Source: Thermoanaerobacter pseudethanolicus ATCC 33223 (GTDB taxonomy: Bacteria; Bacillota; Thermoanaerobacteria; Thermoanaerobacterales; Thermoanaerobacteraceae). Taken from it: a DNA stretch of 64,000 bases. Positions within the stretch are counted from its first letter, which is position 1. The number at the start of each line of letters is the position of its first letter. Location of the stretch: assembly GCF_000019085.1 (NCBI RefSeq), contig NC_010321.1, positions 2,298,817 to 2,362,816 on the forward strand, given 5' to 3'. A program made the position numbers and the translations under genes. The notes under the pieces were generated by a model, which saw only the letters and a program-made list of their open reading frames with translations, was not told the DNA's origin and searched no databases. Below are positions 7,857 through 14,587 of this stretch, one piece after another.

Positions 7857-8274
7857 TGCTTAGCTCTTTTATGCGGTTATCGTGATATACTGTCTTAACT
7901 GTTAGATTATTTACATCCAGCTGAAGCATGTCAATTTTTCCACTTATCTCATCAAGTTTTTCATGCAAAAGCTGTCTGTCATCGAATAATGCCCTTACTT
8001 TATCACTAATTTCGGTATCCATCTTAGTGCCTAACTTCTTTACATCGTCTTTTACTTCGTTTACTTCGCTTTTTAATCCGTGGATTTCTTCTTCTACCAC
8101 TTTTAGTTTTTCTTCTACAATGCCAATTCTCTTTTCTACTACAGTCATTCTCTCTTCTATGGTACCTATTCGTCCTTCTACAGCACCTATTCTTTCTTCT
8201 ACCACATCAAATCTGACATTAAAGTCATTATAAATTTTCTCTAAAAGTCCTAGAATTTTATCTTCATTATTCAT
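7840..8274 (-). CDS. Coiled-coil protein with heptad repeats
   Basis: A 144-residue protein dominated by a coiled coil. Between about residues 20 and 70 a seven-residue unit such as VVEERIG recurs (VEERIGA, VEGRIGT, IEERMTV, VEKRIGI, VEEKLKV), and a second coiled segment covers about 70-140. There are no membrane segments or catalytic motifs. The start is ATG 8274, eight bases after GGAGG; a GTG 15 bases further out is part of that ribosome site. It ends in a terminator before the conjugation genes, so it may be expressed separately. Function unknown. Confidence 0.75.
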   Translation of the reverse strand: MNNEDKILGLLEKIYNDFNVRFDVVEERIGAVEGRIGTIEERMTVVEKRIGIVEEKLKVVEEEIHGLKSEVNEVKDDVKKLGTKMDTEISDKVRALFDDRQLLHEKLDEISGKIDMLQLDVNNLTVKTVYHDNRIKELSKKLGV

Positions 8275-8526
8275 AAATAATTCCTCCACCTGCTTTACAT
8301 GGTTTTTAGATACGTTTTAACCATTAAAGTTTTATATTCTTGCTAACAGTTTTTATACACACTTTACTCGTTTTTTATGCTCTTGCTTTTATTTTATGAT
8401 ATTTTTAAAGGCAATTCAAGGTTTGATTTAACAATTTTTGCATGATATTTTTGCTACTTTAATTCTCTAAGATATATACCGAAAACACATATATGACAAA
8501 AAGTTACGTAAAGGAGGAACTACCAC

Positions 8527-9192
8527 ATGAAAGATTTGTGTACCCTTTTTAATCCGTTTCATCCATTCGAGCCAAAATACACCTATTTCTCAACCCGCAG
8601 AAGAAAGCTATATGTTTTTACATTATTCTTACTCTTTGGAATAGAAATTGCCATTTTTATTTTAGGAGTTATAATTTTGGGCGGTATTTTGCACTCAGTC
8701 TTAAGTAATAAAATAATGATTACAATTGTAGTTTTTCTTTTAATACTTTTATTTGTTGCCATTCACAGACTCGAGAATTTTTCTAACTATTTAAAGGAAC
8801 AAGATAAAAGAGAAATAAGGAAAAATCTAAAACGTAAAATTAAGAAGATAAAAACAGGTAAATTAAAAAATAATGATGTAATACATTTTCTCATAATGCT
8901 AAGAGAAGAAAATAAAATAGTAAAAGAGACATTGGAAAACAGCAAAGAACCCACTCTTACAATGAATCTTGTAAATACCTCATTAGGGGGTATAGTAGGA
9001 TACTACCTAGCTGATATTAAAAGTTATGAAGAAGCAAGGATTTCACCACTGATCTTCCTGCTTATTATATTTGCGATTTTGTACTCATATTTTATTTTAG
9101 ATATTAATAAAGCGTCAAGATTGTATTTAATTGAACTATATAACTACCAAATCAGTTATGCTAATCGATTAATTAAAAGGTATTGGAAATAA
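8527..9192 (+). CDS. Membrane protein of unknown function (ICE cargo)
   Basis: A 221-residue protein with membrane segments at about 28-55 and 60-80, a basic linker (KRKIKKIKTGKLK), and a second hydrophobic pair at about 140-160 and 172-195. AAAGGAGG lies ten bases before ATG 8527. It is one of the few plus-strand genes in this part and overlaps the convergent 182-residue gene by 24 bases. No family recognised. The very AT-rich composition fits mobile-element cargo. Confidence 0.7.
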   Translation: MKDLCTLFNPFHPFEPKYTYFSTRRRKLYVFTLFLLFGIEIAIFILGVIILGGILHSVLSNKIMITIVVFLLILLFVAIHRLENFSNYLKEQDKREIRKNLKRKIKKIKTGKLKNNDVIHFLIMLREENKIVKETLENSKEPTLTMNLVNTSLGGIVGYYLADIKSYEEARISPLIFLLIIFAILYSYFILDINKASRLYLIELYNYQISYANRLIKRYWK

Positions 9193-9717
9193 ATTGTGTC
9201 TTAATATTACTTCGTTTTTATTTGTTTCTATTTTTACTTTAAAAATTTTTTCTATATATTGTGTAGCTAAAAAAATTTCGTCATCTCTTATTAATAAGGC
9301 ACCGCCGAGGTGTATTTCCTCTTTAGCTGTTACAGCTATTTTCTTCTTTAAATCTAAACAGATATCATTATTTTTCTCAATTTTTATTCTTATCTTATCT
9401 TTTTCTTTTACAATATTTTCTTTTTTGATTCCGCTTGCCAATATTACAGCTTCAAGTGGTAAATAAATTTTTGAATCATAAATAAAAGGCGTTTCTTTGA
9501 GGTACACCCTTTTTGTAGATTGGCCTAAAATAAAATTTTCATTGCTGATAGGCCTTATTCCTATATCTGCAACATTAGAGTTAAGATAAAAGTAGCTTGG
9601 TGTAGGAGTAGTAAAAAAATACAACGTCCATATAACAAACAATAGAAAAGTAAGTGGAGCAACTATTATAGCAATAGGATCTGTAATATTAACATGCAAT
9701 TTTTTTGCTTTTTTCAT
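9169..9717 (-). CDS. Membrane-anchored protein with copper-amine-oxidase-N-like domain
   Basis: A 182-residue protein with one N-terminal membrane anchor at about residues 15-37 and an extracytoplasmic region. Around residues 65-175 this resembles the copper amine oxidase N-terminal (stalk) domain common in clostridial surface proteins (KIYLPLEAVILASGIK, IFLATQYIEKIF). That domain is structural and not itself catalytic. AGAGGTG precedes ATG 9717. The gene converges with and overlaps the plus-strand membrane protein. Function within the element unknown. Confidence 0.6.
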   Translation of the reverse strand: MKKAKKLHVNITDPIAIIVAPLTFLLFVIWTLYFFTTPTPSYFYLNSNVADIGIRPISNENFILGQSTKRVYLKETPFIYDSKIYLPLEAVILASGIKKENIVKEKDKIRIKIEKNNDICLDLKKKIAVTAKEEIHLGGALLIRDDEIFLATQYIEKIFKVKIETNKNEVILRHNLFPIPFN

Positions 9718-9771
9718 ATGTTCACCTCTTTTTACTTTACTTGTAACGTCAAATTAAAGGGGAGATAAAGA

Positions 9772-10113
9772 TTAAAAAAATCTCATAATAAGGAAAATAA
9801 CAAAAGGTACTATAAAATACAAACCGGAAAATACTAAAAAATCTGTAACATTAACTATTTCAATCTCTTTTAAAGTAATTTTGTGCACTAGATAAGAAAA
9901 TAGTTCCGATACAGGTTCAATTGTAAAAATTCCAATAAGGGAAATAGTTATATATGCAATGAATAAAAATCCCGTACCTTTTATAAAAGATAAATTTGAA
10001 ATTATCACCTTGTAATCAACAAGAATAAACATTACATGAGATAAAGTAAAAAGTCCAACTGAAACTAAAGCTATCATAAAGTCCCATATAGAATTACTAA
10101 TTCTATTTAACAT
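9772..10113 (-). CDS. Small three-span membrane protein, unknown
   Basis: A 113-residue protein with three likely membrane segments (about 10-32, 45-65, 88-111). The start is supported by AGGAGG eight bases upstream of ATG 10113. It lies between the stalk-domain protein and the HTH gene, all on the minus strand. No recognised family. Confidence 0.6.
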   Translation of the reverse strand: MLNRISNSIWDFMIALVSVGLFTLSHVMFILVDYKVIISNLSFIKGTGFLFIAYITISLIGIFTIEPVSELFSYLVHKITLKEIEIVNVTDFLVFSGLYFIVPFVIFLIMRFF

Positions 10114-10157
10114 TTTATTGTCCTCCTAAATCTGCAAATTTTTAATATTACAGTGCA

Positions 10158-10598
10158 CTATACTCTAAACTGCTTCAAGATATTTTTATGAACATACACT
10201 GACCCAGGGAGATCCGCCGGCCTTTTGCCAGCACTTTCGTTGAAGATAAGACGTTCCTTCTTTTTATTATAATCGTAATGAATTATACACAATTTTATAA
10301 GAACATCATTGCTGAGCTTGCCTTTTCTTGAAAGTGCTGCTGCAGCCTGTTCGTGGTCTCTTATTACTAGCTCGTATTCCTCATCGTACTGCTCCCTTTT
10401 CTGCTTTTTATACTCATTTCTCCATTGTCTGGCCTTTTCTTGATTTTCTTTTTTTCTCTGTTCTTTTTCTTTATGGTATTCTGGGAACTGCTTTAACATT
10501 TTAGTAACAGCCGGTTGTGAAACACCAAGTTTTTTAGCTATTTCTATTATCTTATACCCTTGAAGGTATAACTCTATGGCTTTACTTTTTCTATCCAC
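10158..10598 (-). CDS. Helix-turn-helix DNA-binding protein with basic coiled segment
   Basis: A homeodomain-like helix-turn-helix lies at about residues 5-35 (AIELYLQGYKIIEIAKKLGVSQPAVTKML is the defining region). A highly charged helix follows at about 40-80 (repeated K, R, E, Q), then a C-terminal region with CIIHYDYNKKKERL. I prefer GTG 10598, which has GAGGGGTG five bases upstream; an in-frame ATG 45 bases further out lacks a ribosome site. It is third in the excisionase operon. A regulatory or transfer-initiation role is plausible. Confidence 0.7.
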   Translation of the reverse strand: MDRKSKAIELYLQGYKIIEIAKKLGVSQPAVTKMLKQFPEYHKEKEQRKKENQEKARQWRNEYKKQKREQYDEEYELVIRDHEQAAAALSRKGKLSNDVLIKLCIIHYDYNKKKERLIFNESAGKRPADLPGSVYVHKNILKQFRV

Positions 10599-10657
10599 AA
10601 TATCACCCCTCAGGTTATATTTTTTGTTCCGCATTTTGGGCATACTACGGCTATATA

Positions 10658-10786
10658 CTATGTTTTTATCATCAATTTCCAGCCTTCATCGGCTTTTTCT
10701 ATTCTTATAGGTACTACTTTCATAAGCTCTTCAGCTATTCTAATAAGTAGATCTTTATTTTTCATGGGTTTAAATTCAATCCACAT
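10658..10786 (-). CDS. Small conserved-looking protein, 42 aa
   Basis: A 42-residue frame whose ATG at 10786 overlaps the stop of the excisionase-like gene (TAATG), with GGGAGG nine bases upstream. The product (MWIEFKPMKNKDLLIRIA at the start) is soluble and mixed-charge. Translational coupling and the ribosome site support it. Function unknown. Confidence 0.6.
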   Translation of the reverse strand: MWIEFKPMKNKDLLIRIAEELMKVVPIRIEKADEGWKLMIKT

Positions 10787-11115
10787 TATTTTCTGCCTCC
10801 CATGGCAATTACTTTACCGCTGCCTTTCTCTTCTTCGAATTTCTTCTGCATCCACTCCTCTAAGCCTTTTTTAGGAATTATTATTTTCTTGCCGTGTACT
10901 TTTAGTGAGGGGAAGTCTTTATGCTTTGCAAGCTCATACATATAGCTTCTGCTTACACCCAGCACTTTTGCTGCTTCATCTATTGTATAAGCATCAAGTA
11001 AGGATAAGGGTTTTTGCTCTTCTTTATCTTTTTCTACAGTACTGAGCGCCTGAATGATTTGATTTATAACGTCCGTAATGTCAACTTCAAATTTTATGGT
11101 TATTCTGTTATCCAT
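10786..11115 (-). CDS. Excisionase-like helix-turn-helix protein
   Basis: A 109-residue protein. A MerR/excisionase-type HTH_17 domain occupies about residues 40-95 (YTIDEAAKVLGVSRSYMYEL, then a GKKIIIPKKGLEEWM wing). Such proteins bind attachment-site DNA and steer the integrase towards excision, or act as regulators. The N-terminal 40 residues are a separate short acidic region. AAGGAGGG precedes ATG 11115. It heads the small minus-strand operon next to the repressor cluster, the expected place for Xis. Confidence 0.75.
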   Translation of the reverse strand: MDNRITIKFEVDITDVINQIIQALSTVEKDKEEQKPLSLLDAYTIDEAAKVLGVSRSYMYELAKHKDFPSLKVHGKKIIIPKKGLEEWMQKKFEEEKGSGKVIAMGGRK

Positions 11116-11176
11116 GATTCTTTACCCTCCTTATGAAAATTAATATTGTGGTAGTTTTTACAATTACTATTTTCAT
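11108..11176 (-). CDS. Possible 22-aa leader peptide overlapping excisionase start
   Basis: ATG 11176 is preceded by GGAAG at a spacing of six. The frame runs to a TAA inside the second and third codons of the excisionase gene, so its translation would pass over that gene's ribosome site. The peptide is hydrophobic and threonine-rich with a basic end. Coding status is uncertain. Confidence 0.35.
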   Translation of the reverse strand: MKIVIVKTTTILIFIRRVKNHG

Positions 11177-11257
11177 GGGATTACTTCCTTTTATTAAACT
11201 TTTAATTGCCAAAAGTTTGTTTTATAATAATTTTAGGGTAATAATCCATATCTTGGA

Positions 11258-11482
11258 CTAAAATGATTTGTTTTTTGCTCGCAAAGTGTGATTAATATCT
11301 CCAAAAAAAATTTTTTCTACAGGGACATTAAAAAATTTTGCAATTTTTTTAGCTCTACTTAAAGATGGCACCCTTTGGCCTGTTTCGTACATTGCGATAG
11401 AACTTTTACTTATTCCTAATAATTTGGATAACTGCTCTTGTGTTAATCTTCTGCTTTTTCTTAATTCAGCTAAAGAAAACAT
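11258..11482 (-). CDS. XRE-family (Cro/CI) regulator, leftward
   Basis: A 74-residue protein that is almost only an XRE helix-turn-helix (RRLTQEQLSKLLGISKSSIA, YETGQRVPSLSRAKKIAKFF). It is divergent from the larger repressor across an intergenic region with four operator-like dyads, and its promoter spacer holds one of them. It resembles the Cro or second-regulator component of an ICEBs1-like control circuit. Which genes it controls is inferred from position. Confidence 0.85.
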   Translation of the reverse strand: MFSLAELRKSRRLTQEQLSKLLGISKSSIAMYETGQRVPSLSRAKKIAKFFNVPVEKIFFGDINHTLRAKNKSF

Positions 11483-11497
11483 TGTTGAGTCCTCCGC

Positions 11498-11613
11498 TTA
11501 CAATATGTGATATATTCTGATTTTATTTTATCACATTCTGTGAATTTGTCAACAGTTTTTAAAAATATTTTTCACTTTTCGTGATAAATATTGTGCAAAT
11601 TCACTCCTTGTGA
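11498..11613. promoter_or_regulatory. Four TCAC-N5-GTGA operators between divergent repressors
   Basis: Four 13-bp dyads occur at 11498-11510 (TTACAATATGTGA), 11531-11543 (TCACATTCTGTGA), 11572-11584 (TCACTTTTCGTGA) and 11601-11613 (TCACTCCTTGTGA). Three are perfect TCAC-N5-GTGA and the first differs at one base. Centre distances are 33, 41 and 29 bases. Two lie within the spacers of the divergent promoters. They are the probable binding sites of the flanking XRE repressors. Confidence 0.85.
11525..11552 (-). promoter_or_regulatory. Promoter of the leftward XRE gene
   Basis: TTGACA (11547-11552) and TAAAAT (11525-11530) on the minus strand are separated by 16 bases. The second operator fills most of this spacer, so binding should block RNA polymerase. 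Confidence 0.7.
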
Positions 11614-11619
11614 TATTTT
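11591..11619 (+). promoter_or_regulatory. Possible promoter of the rightward repressor
   Basis: TTGTGC (11591-11596) and TATTTT (11614-11619) are 17 bases apart, with the fourth operator inside the spacer. The match to consensus is only moderate. Confidence 0.45.
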
Positions 11620-11657
11620 AAAAACAACACAAATAACAACGATTAGGAAGTGATTCA

Positions 11658-12047
11658 ATGTTAAAAGATAGATTGAAAACACTTAGAAATGAAAAAAACT
11701 TGACGCAACGTGAGCTTGCTAGGTTACTAAACCTTTCACCCAGTACTATAGCCATGTATGAAACTGGGCAACGTTTTCCTGACCCAGAAACTCTCAAGAA
11801 GATAGCAGATTTTTTTAACGTTTCTATTGATTATCTTCTGGGTAGAACAGATATTCGCTCTCCAGTTGACGAGATTACTGAGGCTGTTTCTGATGACCCA
11901 GAGTTGTTTGAGTTTTGGAACACATTAAAAGAACGGGAGGATTTAAAGCTTTTATTCAAGCAAACAAAAAAACTGTCTCCTAAAGACATAAAGCAAATAA
12001 TTCGAATAATAAAAGCAATAGAAGATGAAGAAGATAAGGGGGAATGA
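11658..12047 (+). CDS. XRE-family repressor (ImmR/CI-like)
   Basis: A 129-residue repressor with an N-terminal XRE domain (KNLTQRELARLLNLSPSTIA, YETGQRFPDPETLKKIADFF, IDYLLGRTD) and a C-terminal helical region that probably oligomerises. The HTH closely resembles that of the divergent regulator, which suggests shared operators. It is directly followed by an ImmA-type protease gene, the gene pair that controls ICEBs1 and many phages: ImmR represses excision and ImmA cleaves it on induction. Role inferred from this arrangement. Confidence 0.85.
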   Translation: MLKDRLKTLRNEKNLTQRELARLLNLSPSTIAMYETGQRFPDPETLKKIADFFNVSIDYLLGRTDIRSPVDEITEAVSDDPELFEFWNTLKEREDLKLLFKQTKKLSPKDIKQIIRIIKAIEDEEDKGE

Positions 12048-12052
12048 TTTAA

Positions 12053-12406
12053 TTGAGTAATATTAACTTGCTTGATACATCTCTTATGAGAGCTTTGATG
12101 GATGAAACAATCCCTTTTCACGATATTATGAATGCATTTGGTATAAGGACACATATAGTGTTTAATTTACCCGCATCGGTGCTGGGGTTTACATATGTAA
12201 GCAGAAGAGGAAACTATCATCTACTCCTTAACGGAAATATAAACTACAACACGCAGGTTAAAACTTTCCTCCATGAGATACAGCATATACTGAATGACAT
12301 GCCACGCTGTGGATACATTATAGGACTTAACATGGAGCATTTAAAATTGGAAGATGAAGCAGATAAAGTATCGAGACAACTGTTTAGATATTTAGTAAAG
12401 AGTTAA
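12053..12406 (+). CDS. ImmA/IrrE-type metallopeptidase
   Basis: A 117-residue protein with the zinc-protease motif HEIQHIL at about residues 74-80 and a downstream EDEADKVSR helix that would supply the third ligand. This is the ImmA/IrrE (DUF955) fold. The start is TTG 12053, five bases after the repressor's stop, so the two genes are co-transcribed. It is shorter than typical ImmA but has the complete core. It probably inactivates the adjacent repressor to trigger element excision. Confidence 0.85.
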   Translation: MSNINLLDTSLMRALMDETIPFHDIMNAFGIRTHIVFNLPASVLGFTYVSRRGNYHLLLNGNINYNTQVKTFLHEIQHILNDMPRCGYIIGLNMEHLKLEDEADKVSRQLFRYLVKS

Positions 12407-12431
12407 TCTTTGTAGAAAAAGGGGGGCTTCT

Positions 12432-13199
12432 ATGAATGGAAACTATATTAAACCTTTTATTAGTGACAATGTAAGTTGTTCACTTTACCTTGGAAGAAAT
12501 GCAGGCGAAAGGATAAAAAATTATATTAAAAACGCAAAAAAGTCAATAAAAATTTTTTCTCCTTATTTTAGCGAGGAATTAATTGACTTATTATTAGAAA
12601 AAACAGAAAGTATAAAAGATATAAAGTTAATTTCTTCATTTAAAATTAGTGATTTATATAACCCTATGAATTCCAACTTATTGAGAAAGATAATTTTACA
12701 GAAGCGCCATATAGACGAAGATTCTGTAAATAAGCGAAAAAGCCTGTATTATTTTACAATGGCTATAGCTATTATACTTGTTCTCTATATTATAGTTTCT
12801 GCTGTTCTTTTAAGTACTAAAAATATTAATCTCTTTACTTCAACTCCATTAATTTATTTTTTACTTGCAATCATAATTTTATTTCTAAGAAAAAAAATTA
12901 TTTCTACCAGAATATATACTTACACGTATTATACCCCTTTCTTTGTTAAATTTATAAATGATAGTAATATTTTCTTACACTATAAACTTTACATAATCGA
13001 TGATTCATATGCCTTCTTGGGATCTTTAAATTTTACGTCTTCCGGATTTTTTAAAAATTATGAATCATGTATAACTATAAGCGATGAAAATATAGTAAAA
13101 GCTCTTTCCGAATACTTCGAATATATAGCTAATAGTCAAATCAATGAAATTGATATTTCATCTTTAGGACACAGGCTTTACAATGAACCTATTAATTAA
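12432..13199 (+). CDS. Membrane-bound phospholipase-D-like protein (single HKD)
   Basis: A 255-residue protein. The N-terminal half (about 1-75) matches the first part of a PLD domain (AKKSIKIFSPYFSEELIDLL). Two membrane segments follow at about 108-130 and 137-155. The C-terminal half carries the HKD catalytic motif HYKLYIIDDSYAFLGSLNF at about 183-201. One HKD motif implies an active site formed by dimerisation, as in bacterial nucleases and lipases of this family. It sits between the immunity genes and the integrase, a usual cargo position. Substrate (lipid or nucleic acid) is unknown. Very AT-rich. Confidence 0.75.
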   Translation: MNGNYIKPFISDNVSCSLYLGRNAGERIKNYIKNAKKSIKIFSPYFSEELIDLLLEKTESIKDIKLISSFKISDLYNPMNSNLLRKIILQKRHIDEDSVNKRKSLYYFTMAIAIILVLYIIVSAVLLSTKNINLFTSTPLIYFLLAIIILFLRKKIISTRIYTYTYYTPFFVKFINDSNIFLHYKLYIIDDSYAFLGSLNFTSSGFFKNYESCITISDENIVKALSEYFEYIANSQINEIDISSLGHRLYNEPIN

Positions 13200-13226
13200 A
13201 CTTTAAATCTATAGGGAGGTATTACC

Positions 13227-14345
13227 ATGAGGGGACATATAAGAAAAAGAGGATCTACATATTCAATTGTTGTAGATATAGGAAGAGATGAAAATGGAAA
13301 GAGGAAGCAGAAGTGGATAAGCGGGTTTAAAACAAAAAAAGAGGCTGAAAAAGCGCTAGCAGAAATTATAGCTAAAATTGAAAAAAACGAATTAGAACTT
13401 ACGAATCTGACATTAGGACAGTTTTTGAATAAATGGTATGAAACGCATTGCGAACTAAAGCTTGCACCTAAAACTTTAAAATCGTATAAAGAGCTTATTG
13501 AGCTGTATTTTAAGCCTTATTTAGGAGATATAGAGCTTACTAAACTAAAGCCTGTAATGATCCAAAACTACTACAATAAACTAAAAGAGTTAGGACTATC
13601 TGACACCACAATTAATTATCACCATAGAGTTTTAAAATCCGCTTTAAAAAAAGCTGTAGTGTGGCAGCTTATCTCTAAAAATCCCTGCGACTATGTTGAA
13701 CCTCCAAAAAAGAATAAAAACGAAATAACAGTATGGAGCATAAATGATGTAAAAAAAGCAAAAGAAATTTTTAAAGATACACCAATTTATTTACACTTTA
13801 TGCTAGCTCTATATACAGGAATGCGTATTGGTGAGATTTGCGGTTTGAAATGGGAAGATATTGATTTCAATAATAAAACGTGTACTGTAAAAAGGCAGTA
13901 CCAGCAAGTAGGGGGGAAAGAAATTATAAAAGAACCTAAAAGTGAAACAAGCATAAGAGTTATTCCACTGCACAGCGATGTCATAGAAGTCTTAAAAGAA
14001 GAAAAGAAAAAGCAATTACAGAATCGAATGCTGTTAGGAGAAAAATATAATAAGAAGTACGAGGGTTATATTAGTGTATGGGAAGATGGAAGAATGAAAA
14101 CACCCGAATATGTAAGCAAGAAATTTAGTAAAATACTAAAAGCATACCCTGAACTGCCTCAGATAAGATTTCACGACCTTAGACACAGCTGTGCAAGCTT
14201 TTTGGTACAGGCTGGCGTACCAATGAAAGTTGTATCTGAAATTTTGGGACATTCACAGATAGGGATTACAATGGATTTATACTCACATGTTCTACTGGAC
14301 AGTAAAAAAGAGGCAATAAAAAAATTGGAGGAATACCTCCAGTAA
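13227..14345 (+). CDS. Tyrosine recombinase integrase of the conjugative element
   Basis: A 372-residue site-specific recombinase. It has an N-terminal arm-DNA-binding domain (about 1-55, GHIRKRGSTYSIVVDIG), a SAM-like core-binding domain (about 60-155), and a catalytic domain with Arg in TGMRIGEICGL, HDLRHS, the LGHS histidine and the tyrosine of MDLYSHV. All catalytic residues are present. The gene ends 75 bases from the 3' end of tRNA-Thr, the expected position of an integrase acting on a tRNA attachment site. GGGAGG precedes ATG 13227. Confidence 0.95.
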   Translation: MRGHIRKRGSTYSIVVDIGRDENGKRKQKWISGFKTKKEAEKALAEIIAKIEKNELELTNLTLGQFLNKWYETHCELKLAPKTLKSYKELIELYFKPYLGDIELTKLKPVMIQNYYNKLKELGLSDTTINYHHRVLKSALKKAVVWQLISKNPCDYVEPPKKNKNEITVWSINDVKKAKEIFKDTPIYLHFMLALYTGMRIGEICGLKWEDIDFNNKTCTVKRQYQQVGGKEIIKEPKSETSIRVIPLHSDVIEVLKEEKKKQLQNRMLLGEKYNKKYEGYISVWEDGRMKTPEYVSKKFSKILKAYPELPQIRFHDLRHSCASFLVQAGVPMKVVSEILGHSQIGITMDLYSHVLLDSKKEAIKKLEEYLQ

Positions 14346-14354
14346 TTTTTTTAT
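14325..14354 (+). terminator. Integrase terminator
   Basis: GGAGG (14327-14331) and CCTCC (14336-14340) form a short stem inside the end of the integrase frame, followed by a run of seven T on the plus strand. Confidence 0.65.
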
Positions 14355-14375
14355 TTACTTTCTTACATTTATTGG

Positions 14376-14397
14376 ATGTTTGCAAAATGTTTGCAAA
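14376..14397. repeat. Tandem 11-bp direct repeats, probable integrase arm sites
   Basis: ATGTTTGCAAA occurs twice head to tail (14376-14386 and 14387-14397), between the integrase gene and the tRNA. The spacing is about one helical turn. Such repeats just inside an element end are typical binding sites for the integrase N-terminal domain. Confidence 0.65.
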
Positions 14398-14420
14398 TCA
14401 CAGTATTAAGATTAAAAAAA

Positions 14421-14445
14421 TGGAGCTGGCGAAAGGACTTGAACC
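14421..14445 (-). other. Probable attachment site (right end of ICE) in tRNA-Thr 3' end
   Basis: The 3' part of tRNA-Thr including CCA faces the integrase, so the junction between element and chromosome should lie in the T-arm to acceptor segment. The matching direct repeat at the other end of the element is outside the window, so core length cannot be set here. Confidence 0.6.
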
Positions 14446-14496
14446 TTCAACCTGCTGATTACAAGTCAGCTGCTCTGCCTATTGAGCTACGCCAGC
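14421..14496 (-). tRNA. tRNA-Thr (anticodon UGU)
   Basis: A 76-base cloverleaf on the minus strand. Acceptor GCTGGCG pairs with CGCCAGC; the D-arm is AGCTCAATAGGCAGAGC-like; the anticodon arm CTGACTTGTAATCAG carries TGT; the T-loop is GGTTCAAGTCC. CCA is encoded. A T-run directly follows. Confidence 0.97.
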
Positions 14497-14533
14497 ACCT
14501 TTATTAGCTATCCAATTGTCCTGACATTTATAT

Positions 14534-14562
14534 ATTATACTTAGAGCAACAGTATATGTCAA
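14534..14562 (-). promoter_or_regulatory. Consensus promoter of tRNA-Thr
   Basis: TTGACA (14557-14562), a 17-base spacer and TATAAT (14534-14539) on the minus strand, about 38 bases before the tRNA 5' end. Both hexamers are perfect. Confidence 0.9.
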
Positions 14563-14587
14563 GCTTTTTAAAAAATTTTTTTGCCCT

